The translations under genes were made by a program, and so were the position numbers. Of a stretch of DNA of 64,000 bases, positions 26,407 to 35,795 are shown piece after piece; the first letter of the stretch is position 1; the number at the start of each line of letters is the position of its first letter. The stretch lies in contig JALORC010000002.1 in NCBI GenBank assembly GCA_025459175.1, forward strand, positions 1-64,000. The letters are read 5' to 3'. The notes under the pieces were generated by a model. The model made no database searches. It worked only from the letters and a program-made list of their open reading frames with translations, and had not been told where the DNA came from. This DNA comes from Planctomycetota bacterium. GTDB taxonomy: Bacteria > Planctomycetota > UBA1135 > UBA2386.

Positions 26407-27597
26407 ATGGCGTCCAACTCTCCAGCTCCGCTCCGCATCCTGATCCTCGATCGGGACCGACAGAGCCTGCAGATGGTGCGCAGCTGCCTCGAACGCATCC
26501 CCGGTCGCCGTCTGCTGATCACCGCCTGCGCCACCGTCGAGAGTGCACTGCAGACGATCGCACCGCGGCACCCGGATCTGATCCTGATGGAACAGGACCT
26601 CGGCGACGAGACCGGGCCACGCCTGCTGCCGGTGCTGCGCGGCATGCAGTGCCACGCGCCGGTCATCATGCTCAGCGGTGCGGGCAGCGCGCATGCGGCG
26701 GTGACCGCATTGCAAGCCGGTGCCACCGACTACCTGGCCAAGGCGACCCTGGACCCGGCGCGACTCGAGCGCGCGATCCAGTTCGCGCTCGACAAGACCC
26801 GCGTCGAACAGCGGCTCGGCGCCCAGCGCGAGCAGCTGCTGACCGCGCATCGCCAGCTGCAGACCGGTCACGACGAACTGCGGCTCGGCGTCGATCTGCT
26901 GGCGCGCGATCTGACGCGGGCCCTCGACGCGCTGCGCGGGTTCCTCGGTGCGTTCCCGGACGAGGGCGCGCTCTCCGCCGACCAGTCCGAACGGCTGCAG
27001 CAGGCGGTCGGTCACTGTCGTGGTTTGCGACACCTGGTGGTCGATCTCGGTATGCATCTGACCGCCGAACCCGGCGCCACGGACGCCGGCGCGGCGATCG
27101 CCGCGGCGCCGCGCGACCTCCTGGCGCAGGCGCTACCCGCCGCGATGGCTGCCGCGAACGCGCGCGACGTGACGTTCTCGGTGGCGGTGCCGGCGCAGCT
27201 GCCGACGGTCACCGCGCCAGCGCAGCTCGCCGAACTGTTGACCCGGCTCGTTCAGTTCGCCGTCGACGGCACTCCCGACGGCGGGGTCGTGCAGGTGCGC
27301 GCCGCGGTGGAAGCGGGTCGCGTGCGGATCGAGCTCACCGACGGCGCCACCGATCGCGCCGACGACCACGCGGAGCTGCTGCTGCAGCGGCTGCCGGGCG
27401 GGCAGACGCTCGCCGATCTCGACGCCTGGAAGCAAGGCCTGCCGCTGCGCACCGCGCAACTGGCGCTGCGCCGCATCGGTGGCGAGTTGCTGCTGCAGTG
27501 CCGCGGTGGCTCGCTGCACCAGCAGATCGTGCTGCCGTTGTCGTCGCCGTGGGCCGGAGCTGCCGGCACCGCGCCGCTGCCGACCCGCAGTACATGA
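26407..27597 (+). CDS. receiver-domain regulator with histidine-kinase-like C-terminus and Glu in place of phospho-acceptor Asp
   Basis: A 396-residue protein. Residues 10-125 are a response-regulator receiver: ILILDRDRQS, then HPDLILMEQDLGDETG, then MLSGAGS (Ser/Thr switch), then DYLAKATLD (Lys112). The residue aligned with the normal phospho-acceptor Asp is Glu62. A glutamate there is often a phospho-mimic, so constant output is possible. A coiled coil (about 130-160), a helical DHp-like stretch and an ATPase-like C-terminal region follow, but I do not see a clear H-box or N-box. It may therefore sense rather than phosphorylate. The Met at 26407 is preferred over 26344, since it removes an unlikely basic leader. 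It runs divergently from the polysaccharide operon. Confidence 0.75.
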   Translation: MASNSPAPLRILILDRDRQSLQMVRSCLERIPGRRLLITACATVESALQTIAPRHPDLILMEQDLGDETGPRLLPVLRGMQCHAPVIMLSGAGSAHAAVTALQAGATDYLAKATLDPARLERAIQFALDKTRVEQRLGAQREQLLTAHRQLQTGHDELRLGVDLLARDLTRALDALRGFLGAFPDEGALSADQSERLQQAVGHCRGLRHLVVDLGMHLTAEPGATDAGAAIAAAPRDLLAQALPAAMAAANARDVTFSVAVPAQLPTVTAPAQLAELLTRLVQFAVDGTPDGGVVQVRAAVEAGRVRIELTDGATDRADDHAELLLQRLPGGQTLADLDAWKQGLPLRTAQLALRRIGGELLLQCRGGSLHQQIVLPLSSPWAGAAGTAPLPTRST

Positions 27598-27919
27598 AAC
27601 GGGCTCGCGCCAACCGGGTCAGCAGGCCGAGTGGTCTGCCACACCGGACCGAATCGGGGAGGAGTTCCACGACGCGGTATCGCGCGAGCCCGAGGTAGGC
27701 GGAAACGACGGCTCAGGCCGCCGGATCCTTGCGATCTCGATCGAACACTGTCATCCGCACCTCCATGGCCAGATTCGAGCTTCGGAGAGACGGTCGGCGA
27801 GGCATGCACTCGACGACCACGTGCGAAGAGTACGTCAAGGTTCGCGATCGGCAAGGAGGGGTTCTCCGGTCGGCGCCCAGCCGCCGATGCCATCGAGCTC
27901 GGTGCGGGACGATGCCCGA
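27598..27919. other. gene-free spacer
   Basis: A stretch of 322 bases between the convergent regulator and Omp85 genes. Short open frames on both strands are of the arginine-rich kind that arises by chance in this DNA. I see no recognisable RNA, repeat or terminator; a weak inverted-repeat terminator could exist but was not found. Confidence 0.5.
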
Positions 27920-29998
27920 TCAGAACGGGTAGCCGACGCTGAAGTGCAGCACCCACTCCTCGTCGCCGGGACGCTGGTCGGGGTTCCACGCCGCATCGAG
28001 ACGCACCGGTCCGATCGGCAGCAACAGCCGCAGACCGGCGCCGAGCGCGTAGCGCATGTCGTCGAGCGAGAACTCCTGCACCGCGGAGCCGACGTTGCCG
28101 GCGTCGGCGAACAAACCGGCCTCGACGGTGCGCCACAGCGGCACCCGCAGCTCGACGCCGAACAGGTTGCGGTACTCACCGCCGATCGCGATGCCGGCAC
28201 CGTCGGTCGGGCCGAGCTGCGCCTCGCGGAACGACCGCACCGACGCCTCGCCGCCGTTGAACCAGCGCTCCTGCAACGGCACCCGCGCCGAACCCTCGTG
28301 CGGCCACAGCAAGCTCTGCTCGCTGCGCAGCACCAGGTGCATCGGGTCGATCAGCCCGATGTGCACCGAGGCGCGCAGCATCAGGCGATCGAGGTCGACG
28401 TCGGCGCCGAACAACGGCGCGATGCGTTCGAAGGCCAGGAACTCGGCGTGCCCCGAGCGCGGGAACAGCCGGTCGTCGCGCTGGTCATTGCGCAACTCGA
28501 CGAACACCTTGCCCTCGACGTAGTCGACCAGCTGCCCGGCCGGCTGCGCCGACGACTCGGCATCGACACGATCGCGGTAGGTGTAGCCGACGCGCGCGGT
28601 CAGCTGATCGACCAGCGGCCGCGTCAGTGCGACCGTCGTGCTGACCGCTTCGTCGACGAACGACGGCTCCTCGCGGCGGTAGAGGCCGCTGCTGACCGTG
28701 AGGGTGGCACCGGAGAACAGGAAGTCCTGGTCGGTCACCGTCAGCGCGGTCGAGTAGCCCTTCAGGCTGAGCCGGTTGTCGAGCGCGATGCCGCGCCCGG
28801 TGCCGAACAGGTTGCGTTCCTCGAGGCGGAGCCCGCCGCGCAGCCGTTCGTACGAGCCGTAGCCGCCCGAGAACTCGACCGCGCGCGAATCGGCCTCGTC
28901 GACGCGGATGTCGAGCCCGAGCGTGCCCGGCGCCTCCGGCACCGGCCGTTCGTCGATCTCGACCCGGCGGAACAGCCCGGTGCGATAGAGGCGCTGGAGC
29001 GCGGCGTCGATCTCGGTGCCGTCGTAGGTGGCGCCCGGCTCGAGGTCGAGCTGGTCGCGGATCACCGCGTCGAGCGTCTTGTCGTTGCCGGTGATGTCGA
29101 CCGTGGCGATCGTCGACACCGGCCCCGGCTCGCCGTCGACGAGCAGGTTCCAGACCGACGGGCGATCGGCCTGCGGCCGCGCCGTCACCTCGACGCGCGG
29201 CGCGGCGTGGCCGCGCTTGCGCAGCGCCGCCCGCACCGCATCGCGCCACGCGAACACGTCGTTGCGCGCGTACGGCTTGCCGGCGGGGCCCGGCGGGGCA
29301 TCCGCCCCCAGCGCCTCGCGCAACGGTGCGGCGACCTCGACGTCGCCGATCGTGTGCAGCGCGCCTTCTTCGATCGTGATCGCGGCCGCCGCCTTGGCCA
29401 GGCCGAGGTCGACCGCGAGCCGAGGCCCGTCGACCTCGACGTCGAGGAACCCACGACCGCGATAGAACTCGCGCAGCTCCTCGGCGAACGCGTGCAGCTG
29501 CGCCTCGACGAACACCACCCCACCGAGTCCGAACGTGCCGCTGCGTTCGCGCGCCCACAGCGCCAACAGTTCGCCGGTGCCGAACGCCGCGTTGCCGTCG
29601 ATGCGCAGGTCGACGGTGACCAACGGCCCCTCCTCGACGATCAGCTTCACGGTCACCGCTGCGGGCCGCGGCGCATCCTCGGCGGGTGGTTCGTAGACAT
29701 AGCGGACCGCGGCCACCGGATAGCCGGAAGTGCGGTAGAAGTCCTCGACCTCCTGCGCGGCGTCGTAGACCGCGGACTCGCGGGTCGGATCGCGCGACAG
29801 ATCGATCAGGTAGTCCTCGGCGCGGCTGCGCAGCGCCACGGCCCCGATGCCGCGGTTGCCCTCGATCACCAGCGTGACCGGCAGCGGCGGCAGCCCCGAC
29901 GCATCGGGCCGATCGGCTACGAACGCCGGCTCGAGCACGCTGCAGCTCGCCGCCGCGCACCACGCCAGCAGCACCACGATCCGGCCGCGCGCCGTCAT
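27920..29998 (-). CDS. Omp85-family outer membrane protein (TamA/BamA-like)
   Basis: A 692-residue outer-membrane assembly factor. The N-terminus is a lipoprotein-like signal (WCAAASC) and not the usual cleaved signal. Residues 40-340 hold several POTRA domains: VTLVIEGNRGIG, VTVDLRIDGNAAFGTGEL, YRGRGFLDVEVDGPRL and STIATVDITGNDKTLDAVI, with the typical FRRVEI strand. The C-terminal 350 residues are a beta-barrel with alternating strands, the family VRSFRE motif (VRSFREAQLGPTDG) and a terminal FSVGYPF. It is coupled to the TamB gene upstream by four bases, so the two act as a TamA-TamB-type pair. Confidence 0.92.
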   Translation of the reverse strand: MTARGRIVVLLAWCAAASCSVLEPAFVADRPDASGLPPLPVTLVIEGNRGIGAVALRSRAEDYLIDLSRDPTRESAVYDAAQEVEDFYRTSGYPVAAVRYVYEPPAEDAPRPAAVTVKLIVEEGPLVTVDLRIDGNAAFGTGELLALWARERSGTFGLGGVVFVEAQLHAFAEELREFYRGRGFLDVEVDGPRLAVDLGLAKAAAAITIEEGALHTIGDVEVAAPLREALGADAPPGPAGKPYARNDVFAWRDAVRAALRKRGHAAPRVEVTARPQADRPSVWNLLVDGEPGPVSTIATVDITGNDKTLDAVIRDQLDLEPGATYDGTEIDAALQRLYRTGLFRRVEIDERPVPEAPGTLGLDIRVDEADSRAVEFSGGYGSYERLRGGLRLEERNLFGTGRGIALDNRLSLKGYSTALTVTDQDFLFSGATLTVSSGLYRREEPSFVDEAVSTTVALTRPLVDQLTARVGYTYRDRVDAESSAQPAGQLVDYVEGKVFVELRNDQRDDRLFPRSGHAEFLAFERIAPLFGADVDLDRLMLRASVHIGLIDPMHLVLRSEQSLLWPHEGSARVPLQERWFNGGEASVRSFREAQLGPTDGAGIAIGGEYRNLFGVELRVPLWRTVEAGLFADAGNVGSAVQEFSLDDMRYALGAGLRLLLPIGPVRLDAAWNPDQRPGDEEWVLHFSVGYPF

Positions 29999-32900
29999 CG
30001 GAACCGGAACCGGAGCACGAGCCCCAGGTTGTAGTCCTCGAACGCGTCGCGTTCGGCCTGCACCGCGAACCGCGGCGTCAGTGAGTACTCGATCAGCACG
30101 CTCTCGGTGCCGTTGCGACTGACCTCGCGGCCCGCTTCGATCGTCAGCCGATCGAACATGCCGGCGCCACGTTCGGTGCTGTCGCTGCCGAGGTAGCTCT
30201 CGAACACTTCCTTGGCCAGGTAGCTGCCGACGAAGCGCGCCTGGCCTTCGGCGCCCTGCGCCGCCAGCGTGCTCGGCAGCTGGCCGGTCGTCAGCAGCAC
30301 GACCAGATCCTGCGGCGGCAGCGGTGGCACCGACGTCAGCTGCACCTCGGGTCGGTCGTAGCGGCCGGTGACCGACATCGCCACGGTGATGCCCATGCGC
30401 TTGCCCTCCGCCTGCACGGCCAGCGTCGGGAAGCGCGGCTCGTCCGGCTGGAACGTCAGCAAGCCCGCGGTCAGGCGCAGGTTCGCACCCGGGAAGCGGA
30501 ACAGCCCGTTGCGCGTCGCCATCGTGCCTTCCAGCCGCGGCGCGCTGCCGCTGCCGCGCAACCGCGCGGCCACGTCGAGATCGCCCTCGAACACGTTCGC
30601 GCGCACCTCGAACGGCGCCGCCGTGCGCACCGCGAGGTCGAGCTGCAGCCGTTCGCCGATGCCCGGCGGCAGCGCCGGCAGCTGCAGACCGTCGTCGGCA
30701 GCCTTGCCGCCGCGCCGGTTCAGGTCGGGCAGGATCGAGATCCGCCGCACGTATTTGCTGCCGCGGCCGAGCACGACCTCGCCACCGAGCGCGAGCCGGT
30801 CCGGCGTGCCGGACGCGTGCGCGCGCACGCTGGCGCGCACGCGCGCACCGTCGCCGCGGAACAGCAGCAGGTCGTCGCCTACCAGCTGCAGATCGACGGC
30901 CGCGGCGCCGAACGGATCGGCGACCAGCGAGCGCGGCTGGGTCAACGTGCCGTGCGCGGTGAAGCGGCCGGCGCCGAGCTGCCCACTCAACGACTGCAGC
31001 GTCACGGTGCGTTCGTCGCTGTCGATACGCGCCGTCAGCTGCTCGAAGCGCGGCACCCCGTCGAGCTTCAGTTCGCCGTCGCGCAGGCTGAGGCTCGCGC
31101 CGCGCAGCCATTCGGGGCCTGGGTTCGCGAACGTGCCGCCGATCCGCAGCTCGCCGTCGACATCACCCTTGCAGTCGCCGAGCGGGATCCAGCGCGGCGG
31201 CAACCGATCGAGCGCAAAGCGGCGCAGCCCGACCCGGCCGTCGATCGTCGTGTCGGCCGGACCGAAGGTCCCGGCCAGCAGGTCGCTGCGGCGCAGGCTC
31301 GAACGCAGCTCGAGCGCGAGTTCGCCATCGCCGAGCCGCAGCACGGTCGGTGCGAGTTCGGTGCCTCGATCGGTGCACAGCACGGTGCCGAGGAAGCGCA
31401 GTTCCGGACCCAGTCCCAGCCGCCGCAGGTCGTCGTCGACCGGCACCAGCGCCGACAGCTCGACGCGGCCGCGCAGCGTGCGCGCCGCCTCGGCATCGAC
31501 ATCGATGCCGACCACCAGCCGGATGTCGTCGAGCACGGTCGAGATGCCGTCGTGCAGAGCGCCGTCGGCGATCGTCAAGCGCAGCCGCGGCGCCAGTTCG
31601 CGCAGCGGTCCGTCCGCACGCAGTTCGGCCCCGGCGCGACCGTGCAGTGCCACCGGCGCGAACCACGCCGCCGGCAACTGCTGCAGATCGAGTTCGTCGA
31701 CATCGAGCGCGACGCCGACCGTGCGCGCGCCGAGCTCCCGACCCGCGAGCCAGTCGCCCAGTCCGAACGCCGCCTGCGCCTCGCCGGTCACCCGGCACGG
31801 GCCGAGCTGCGCCACCAGATCGCGCAGCGACAGCTTCTCGGCGGCCACGGCGAGCGTGCCGGCGACCGCGAACGGATCCTCCACCGCGGCGCGCGCCGCC
31901 TTCACCTGCACGGTGAACTCGCCGGTCGTGAGCGCCTGCAGCGCCGAGCCACCCGACCAGTGCAGCGGCACCACGCCAGCACCGTCGATCGCAAGCGCGA
32001 TCGGTGCGCCGGCCGCCGAGCGCACCGACAGCCGCTCGACGGCGAGGCCGGCCGCATCGTGCCGCGCCGCGAACGCCACGTTCATCGAGCCCGCCGGCGG
32101 CGCGCCGAGGCCCTGCGCGGCGAACACCGGCGCCAGCAGTTCGGTCGGCAGCTCGCTGTCGAGCTCGACCGCGGCCACCAGCGTGTCGAGGTCGAAGGCA
32201 CCGTCGCGCAGCCCGCAGCGCGCATCGACACCGAGTCGACTCGGCGCGCCGGACCCGAGCCACGGCAGACGCAACCCGAGCACCTCGGCCTTGCTCACCG
32301 CCAGCGACTCACGTTCGGCCCGCACCGCACCCGTGCAGCCATCGATGCTGCCGCGTTCGCAGCGGCACGCGGTCAGCGCCAGTTCGGCCAGCAGCCGCGG
32401 CGCGGTGACGGTGCCGTCCACCGTGGCGTCGATGCGACCGTTCCAGAACCCCGGGCCGAGCTCGGGCAGCGCCAGCGCGAACTCAGCCAGCTCCGCCCGC
32501 ATGCGCAGCGAGCCGGCGACGGTGCGCCAGTCGTCGCTGACCAGCGGCAGCGTGCCCTGCGCGAACGACAGTGTCACCCCCACGGCCTGCAGCGACGAGG
32601 CCTCGAGCTGCAGGATGCCCTGTTCGACGGCGCCAGCCAGACTGCCGCGGATCGGCAACCGTTCGCGCACCTCCGCCGGCAACAGCGCCGCGTGCGGCGT
32701 CAGGTCGTCGATGCGCAGCACGAACCGGCCGGCCAGCTCGCGGCGCCAGGCATCGTCGCCGGCGAACGGCCGCGCCAGCACGAACTCGCGCAGCTCGAGC
32801 GCGAGCCCGGGCAGGTCGATCACCGCCTGGTCGATCCGCAACCGATCGTCGGCGAAGCGAGCCTCGATGCGACTGCGCGACAACGTGCGCTGGTCGTACA

Positions 32901-33729
32901 CCAACGACTCGAGCTCGACGGTCGCCGCGACCGCGGTCGGCGGCCAGTTGGTGCCGAGCTTCGCCCGCAGCGTGCCGCCGCGCACGCCGAGCGCCGGCGC
33001 GAACGCGTCGAACCAGCCGCCAGGATCGGTGGCCTCGATGGTGACGCGGGCCGGCTCGGCGCCGGCGAGCGCTGCCAGCGAACCGGGCAGCTGCACTTCG
33101 GCGTCCAGACCGTCGAACGCGACCGTCAGCGCGCGCGCGGCCGCAGCCGCCGCGGGCTGCAGTCCGACCACCAGCTCGCCGTTCCGTTCGCCGTGTGGCG
33201 CGATCAGCCGCAGCCGCTCGACGCGCAGCTCGAGCCCGTCCGGGAACAGGCGCAGCAACGGCTCGAACGGCGCGAGCTCGGGCCAGCCGGACCAGGCCTC
33301 GGCCGGCGCCGCGGCCCCGGGCGCCGGACGCAGGTCGAGGGTCGCCTCGGCCACGTCGACGCGGGCCAGCTGCAGACCGGCGAGATCACCACCGAGCACG
33401 GCGCGCAGGTCGTGCGTCAACGCGATGCGACCGCCGCGCAGTTCGCGCAGCGGGCCGGTGGCCGACTCGATCACCACACCGTCCAGCTCGACCGCGCCGA
33501 ACCAGCTGCCGCCGATGCCGCCGATCGCGACCCGGTCGACCGCCAGTTCGCGCTGCAGCAGGGCCTCGAGCCGCGGCCGCAGCAGCGGCACCAGCAGCGG
33601 CTGCCGGAACAGCCACAGGCCGACCACCAGCAGGACGCCACCGAGCAGGCCGAACGCGAGCCACCGCAGCCGGCGCCGCCACCGCCCGGACGGCCGCCGC
33701 GGCGGGGCCTCGGCGGGCGCTGGGGTCAT
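29995..33729 (-). CDS. TamB-like translocation and assembly module protein
   Basis: A 1244-residue protein anchored by one N-terminal membrane segment (20-42: WLAFGLLGGVLLVVGLWLF) with a long periplasmic beta-rich body of AsmA/TamB-type repeats (VDRVAIGGIGGSWFGAVEL, RGGRIALTHDLRAVLGG). The last 250 residues are a DUF490/TamB C-terminal domain: FEVRANVFEGDLDVAARL, LRLTAGLLTFQPDEPRFPT, ITVAMSVTGRYDRPEVQL, and the closing YNLGLVLRFRFR strand. TamB bridges the periplasm and moves lipids or outer-membrane proteins. It precedes and overlaps the Omp85 gene. Confidence 0.92.
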   Translation of the reverse strand: MTPAPAEAPPRRPSGRWRRRLRWLAFGLLGGVLLVVGLWLFRQPLLVPLLRPRLEALLQRELAVDRVAIGGIGGSWFGAVELDGVVIESATGPLRELRGGRIALTHDLRAVLGGDLAGLQLARVDVAEATLDLRPAPGAAAPAEAWSGWPELAPFEPLLRLFPDGLELRVERLRLIAPHGERNGELVVGLQPAAAAAARALTVAFDGLDAEVQLPGSLAALAGAEPARVTIEATDPGGWFDAFAPALGVRGGTLRAKLGTNWPPTAVAATVELESLVYDQRTLSRSRIEARFADDRLRIDQAVIDLPGLALELREFVLARPFAGDDAWRRELAGRFVLRIDDLTPHAALLPAEVRERLPIRGSLAGAVEQGILQLEASSLQAVGVTLSFAQGTLPLVSDDWRTVAGSLRMRAELAEFALALPELGPGFWNGRIDATVDGTVTAPRLLAELALTACRCERGSIDGCTGAVRAERESLAVSKAEVLGLRLPWLGSGAPSRLGVDARCGLRDGAFDLDTLVAAVELDSELPTELLAPVFAAQGLGAPPAGSMNVAFAARHDAAGLAVERLSVRSAAGAPIALAIDGAGVVPLHWSGGSALQALTTGEFTVQVKAARAAVEDPFAVAGTLAVAAEKLSLRDLVAQLGPCRVTGEAQAAFGLGDWLAGRELGARTVGVALDVDELDLQQLPAAWFAPVALHGRAGAELRADGPLRELAPRLRLTIADGALHDGISTVLDDIRLVVGIDVDAEAARTLRGRVELSALVPVDDDLRRLGLGPELRFLGTVLCTDRGTELAPTVLRLGDGELALELRSSLRRSDLLAGTFGPADTTIDGRVGLRRFALDRLPPRWIPLGDCKGDVDGELRIGGTFANPGPEWLRGASLSLRDGELKLDGVPRFEQLTARIDSDERTVTLQSLSGQLGAGRFTAHGTLTQPRSLVADPFGAAAVDLQLVGDDLLLFRGDGARVRASVRAHASGTPDRLALGGEVVLGRGSKYVRRISILPDLNRRGGKAADDGLQLPALPPGIGERLQLDLAVRTAAPFEVRANVFEGDLDVAARLRGSGSAPRLEGTMATRNGLFRFPGANLRLTAGLLTFQPDEPRFPTLAVQAEGKRMGITVAMSVTGRYDRPEVQLTSVPPLPPQDLVVLLTTGQLPSTLAAQGAEGQARFVGSYLAKEVFESYLGSDSTERGAGMFDRLTIEAGREVSRNGTESVLIEYSLTPRFAVQAERDAFEDYNLGLVLRFRFR

Positions 33730-33751
33730 GGGCCGGCTCCTCCGGCAGCAT

Positions 33752-33777
33752 CACTCGGCGTCGACATTCGCCGAGTG
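33752..33777. promoter_or_regulatory. perfect inverted repeat upstream of TamB
   Basis: The arms CACTCGGCG (33752-33760) and CGCCGAGTG (33769-33777) are a perfect nine-base inverted repeat with an eight-base spacer, 22 bases upstream of the TamB start. It is in the 289-base region between divergent TamB and EtfB genes. This is a candidate operator or mRNA 5' hairpin. Confidence 0.4.
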
Positions 33778-34018
33778 TAGTCAGCGAACAGACGGCGCAA
33801 CCCTCGATACCAGGGACAAGTTCGTGCCGCACCGGCAGGTCCGTTCCGCATCCCGAAGCCGGTCGCCGCGAAATCCCGCCTGCCGACAGGTGTTCGTCGT
33901 CAGGGCACCGTGGCGAGCTCGCCGCGAAAGACCCATCGCACCCGGCAACCCCGCCGGTAGACTGCTCGCCCTCATTTTCCGCCCTGACCCGCGCCGGCCC
34001 CTCGCCGGCACCACGACC

Positions 34019-34768
34019 ATGGACATCGTCGTCTGCATCAAGCGAGTTCCTGCCACCGACACGGCGATCAAGATCGCCGCCGACGGCAAGTCGATCGACC
34101 CCACCGGCGTGCAGTTCGAACTGAACGCCTACGACGAGTTCGCGCTCGAACAGGCGCTGCGGATCAAGGAGCAGCTCAACGCCGGCTCGGTGACGGTGGT
34201 GACGATCGGCCCGAAGGACTGCAAGAAGCAGCTCGACGACGCGCTGGCCCGCGGCGCCGACAAGGCAGTGCTGCTGAGCACCACCGACTGGATGTACGAC
34301 GGCGCGCAGACCGCCGCGGCGCTGGCCGCCTGGATCAAGACGGTGCCGTGCCACCTGGTGCTGTGTGGCCGCCAGGCGGTCGACTCGGACAACAACCAGC
34401 TGCCGGCCAACCTGGCGGCGCGGCTCGGCTTCGGCTGCGTGACCGAGGTGTCGAAGCTGACGCTCGAGAACGGCGTGTTCACGGCCGAACGCGACATCGA
34501 GGGCGCGCGCGAGGTCGTCACCTGCAAGACGCCCGCGGTACTGAGCTGCAACAAGGGCCTCAACGAGCCGCGCTACGCCAACCTGAAGGGCATCATGGCG
34601 GCGAAGAAGAAGCCGTTCGTCGAGCAACCCGCGACGCTCGGCCCGCGCACGATGGAGATCGTGTCGCTGACGCTGCCGCCGGCGCGCGCCGCCGGCAAGA
34701 TCCTGGGCAACGGCGCCGATGCGGTGCCCGCGCTGATCGCCGCCCTGCGCGAGCAGAAGGCCCTCTGA
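34019..34768 (+). CDS. etfB: electron transfer flavoprotein subunit beta
   Basis: A 249-residue protein with the ETF-beta start MDIVVCIKRVPATDTAIKI, VTIGPKDCKKQLDDALARGADKAVLL, and the subunit-contact GRQAVDSDNNQLPANLAARLG. It passes electrons with EtfA, which begins 18 bases later. An ETF takes electrons from acyl-CoA or other dehydrogenases to the respiratory chain. The ATG is preceded by a C-rich leader without a strong ribosome-binding site. Confidence 0.95.
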   Translation: MDIVVCIKRVPATDTAIKIAADGKSIDPTGVQFELNAYDEFALEQALRIKEQLNAGSVTVVTIGPKDCKKQLDDALARGADKAVLLSTTDWMYDGAQTAAALAAWIKTVPCHLVLCGRQAVDSDNNQLPANLAARLGFGCVTEVSKLTLENGVFTAERDIEGAREVVTCKTPAVLSCNKGLNEPRYANLKGIMAAKKKPFVEQPATLGPRTMEIVSLTLPPARAAGKILGNGADAVPALIAALREQKAL

Positions 34769-34786
34769 GCCACGAGGACAACAACC

Positions 34787-35770
34787 ATGAGCAACATCGT
34801 CGTCATCGCTGAGGTCCGCGGCGGAACGTGCAAGCGTCCCACCCTGGAAACCGTCACCGCCGCCCTGCAGCTCGCCGGCCAGACCGGCGGCAAGGTCACC
34901 GCGATCGCCTGTGGCTCGGGCCTCGACGCCGCCGGCGCCGAGCTCGCCAAGAGCGGCGTGCACCAGGTCATCGCCATCGACGGCAGCGCGTTCGCGGCCT
35001 ACTCGGGCGACGCCTGGGCCAAGGCGATCGCCGAACAGTGCAAGTCGCTCGCGGCCTCGGCCGTGCTGATGGCGCACACCGCGATGGGCAAGGACCTGCT
35101 GCCGCGCGTCTCGGCGCTGCTCGACACCGGCGTCATCACCGACGTGGTGGCGCTCGCGTTCGAGGGCGGCGCGTTCACCGCGAAGAAGCCGGTGTTCGCC
35201 GGCAAGGCGACGCTGACCGCGCGCGCGGCGAAGGCGCCGTTCTGCGCCACGCTGCGGCCGAACAACTTCGCCGCCGCTGCCGGCGGTGGCTCGGCCGCGA
35301 CGCAGAAGATCGCGGCCCCGGCCGGTGACCTGCTGTCGGTGGTCAAGGAGATCATCGCCGCCGCGGGTGGCAAGACGCCGCTGCAGGAGGCCAAGGTCGT
35401 GGTCGCCGGCGGCCGCGGGCTCAAGGAAGCGCAGCACTTCAAGCTGATCGAGGACCTCGCCGCCGCGTTCGGTCCCGGGGTCGCCGCGGTCGGCGCCTCG
35501 CGCGCCGTCGTCGACGCCGGCTGGCGTTCGCACAGCGAGCAGGTCGGCCAGACCGGCAAGGTCGTCAGCCCGCCGCTCTACTTCGCGATCGGCATCAGCG
35601 GCGCGATCCAGCACCTCGCCGGCATGCGCACCGCGCGCACGATCGTCGCGATCAACAAGGACGCCGACGCGCCGATCTTCAAGGTCGCCGACTTCGGCAT
35701 CGTCGGGGACGCCTTCGAAGTGGTCCCCGCTCTGACGAAGGCCATCGCGGCCCTCGTCGCCGGCAAGTGA
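34787..35770 (+). CDS. etfA: electron transfer flavoprotein subunit alpha
   Basis: A 327-residue protein of normal length. The C-terminal FAD domain is well conserved: [73 protein letters not shown], and [17 protein letters not shown]. It forms a heterodimer with EtfB. The gene follows etfB closely with a GAGGACAA leader and is probably cotranscribed, with ychF 25 bases on. Confidence 0.95.
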   Translation: MSNIVVIAEVRGGTCKRPTLETVTAALQLAGQTGGKVTAIACGSGLDAAGAELAKSGVHQVIAIDGSAFAAYSGDAWAKAIAEQCKSLAASAVLMAHTAMGKDLLPRVSALLDTGVITDVVALAFEGGAFTAKKPVFAGKATLTARAAKAPFCATLRPNNFAAAAGGGSAATQKIAAPAGDLLSVVKEIIAAAGGKTPLQEAKVVVAGGRGLKEAQHFKLIEDLAAAFGPGVAAVGASRAVVDAGWRSHSEQVGQTGKVVSPPLYFAIGISGAIQHLAGMRTARTIVAINKDADAPIFKVADFGIVGDAFEVVPALTKAIAALVAGK

Positions 35771-35795
35771 ACGGAACGCTGACCCAACAGCTCGC

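Noticed and set aside
27598-27919. Short plus-strand ORFs (for example one starting near 27729) in the spacer before Omp85
   Set aside because: Arginine- and cysteine-rich with no recognisable domain and no ribosome-binding site.
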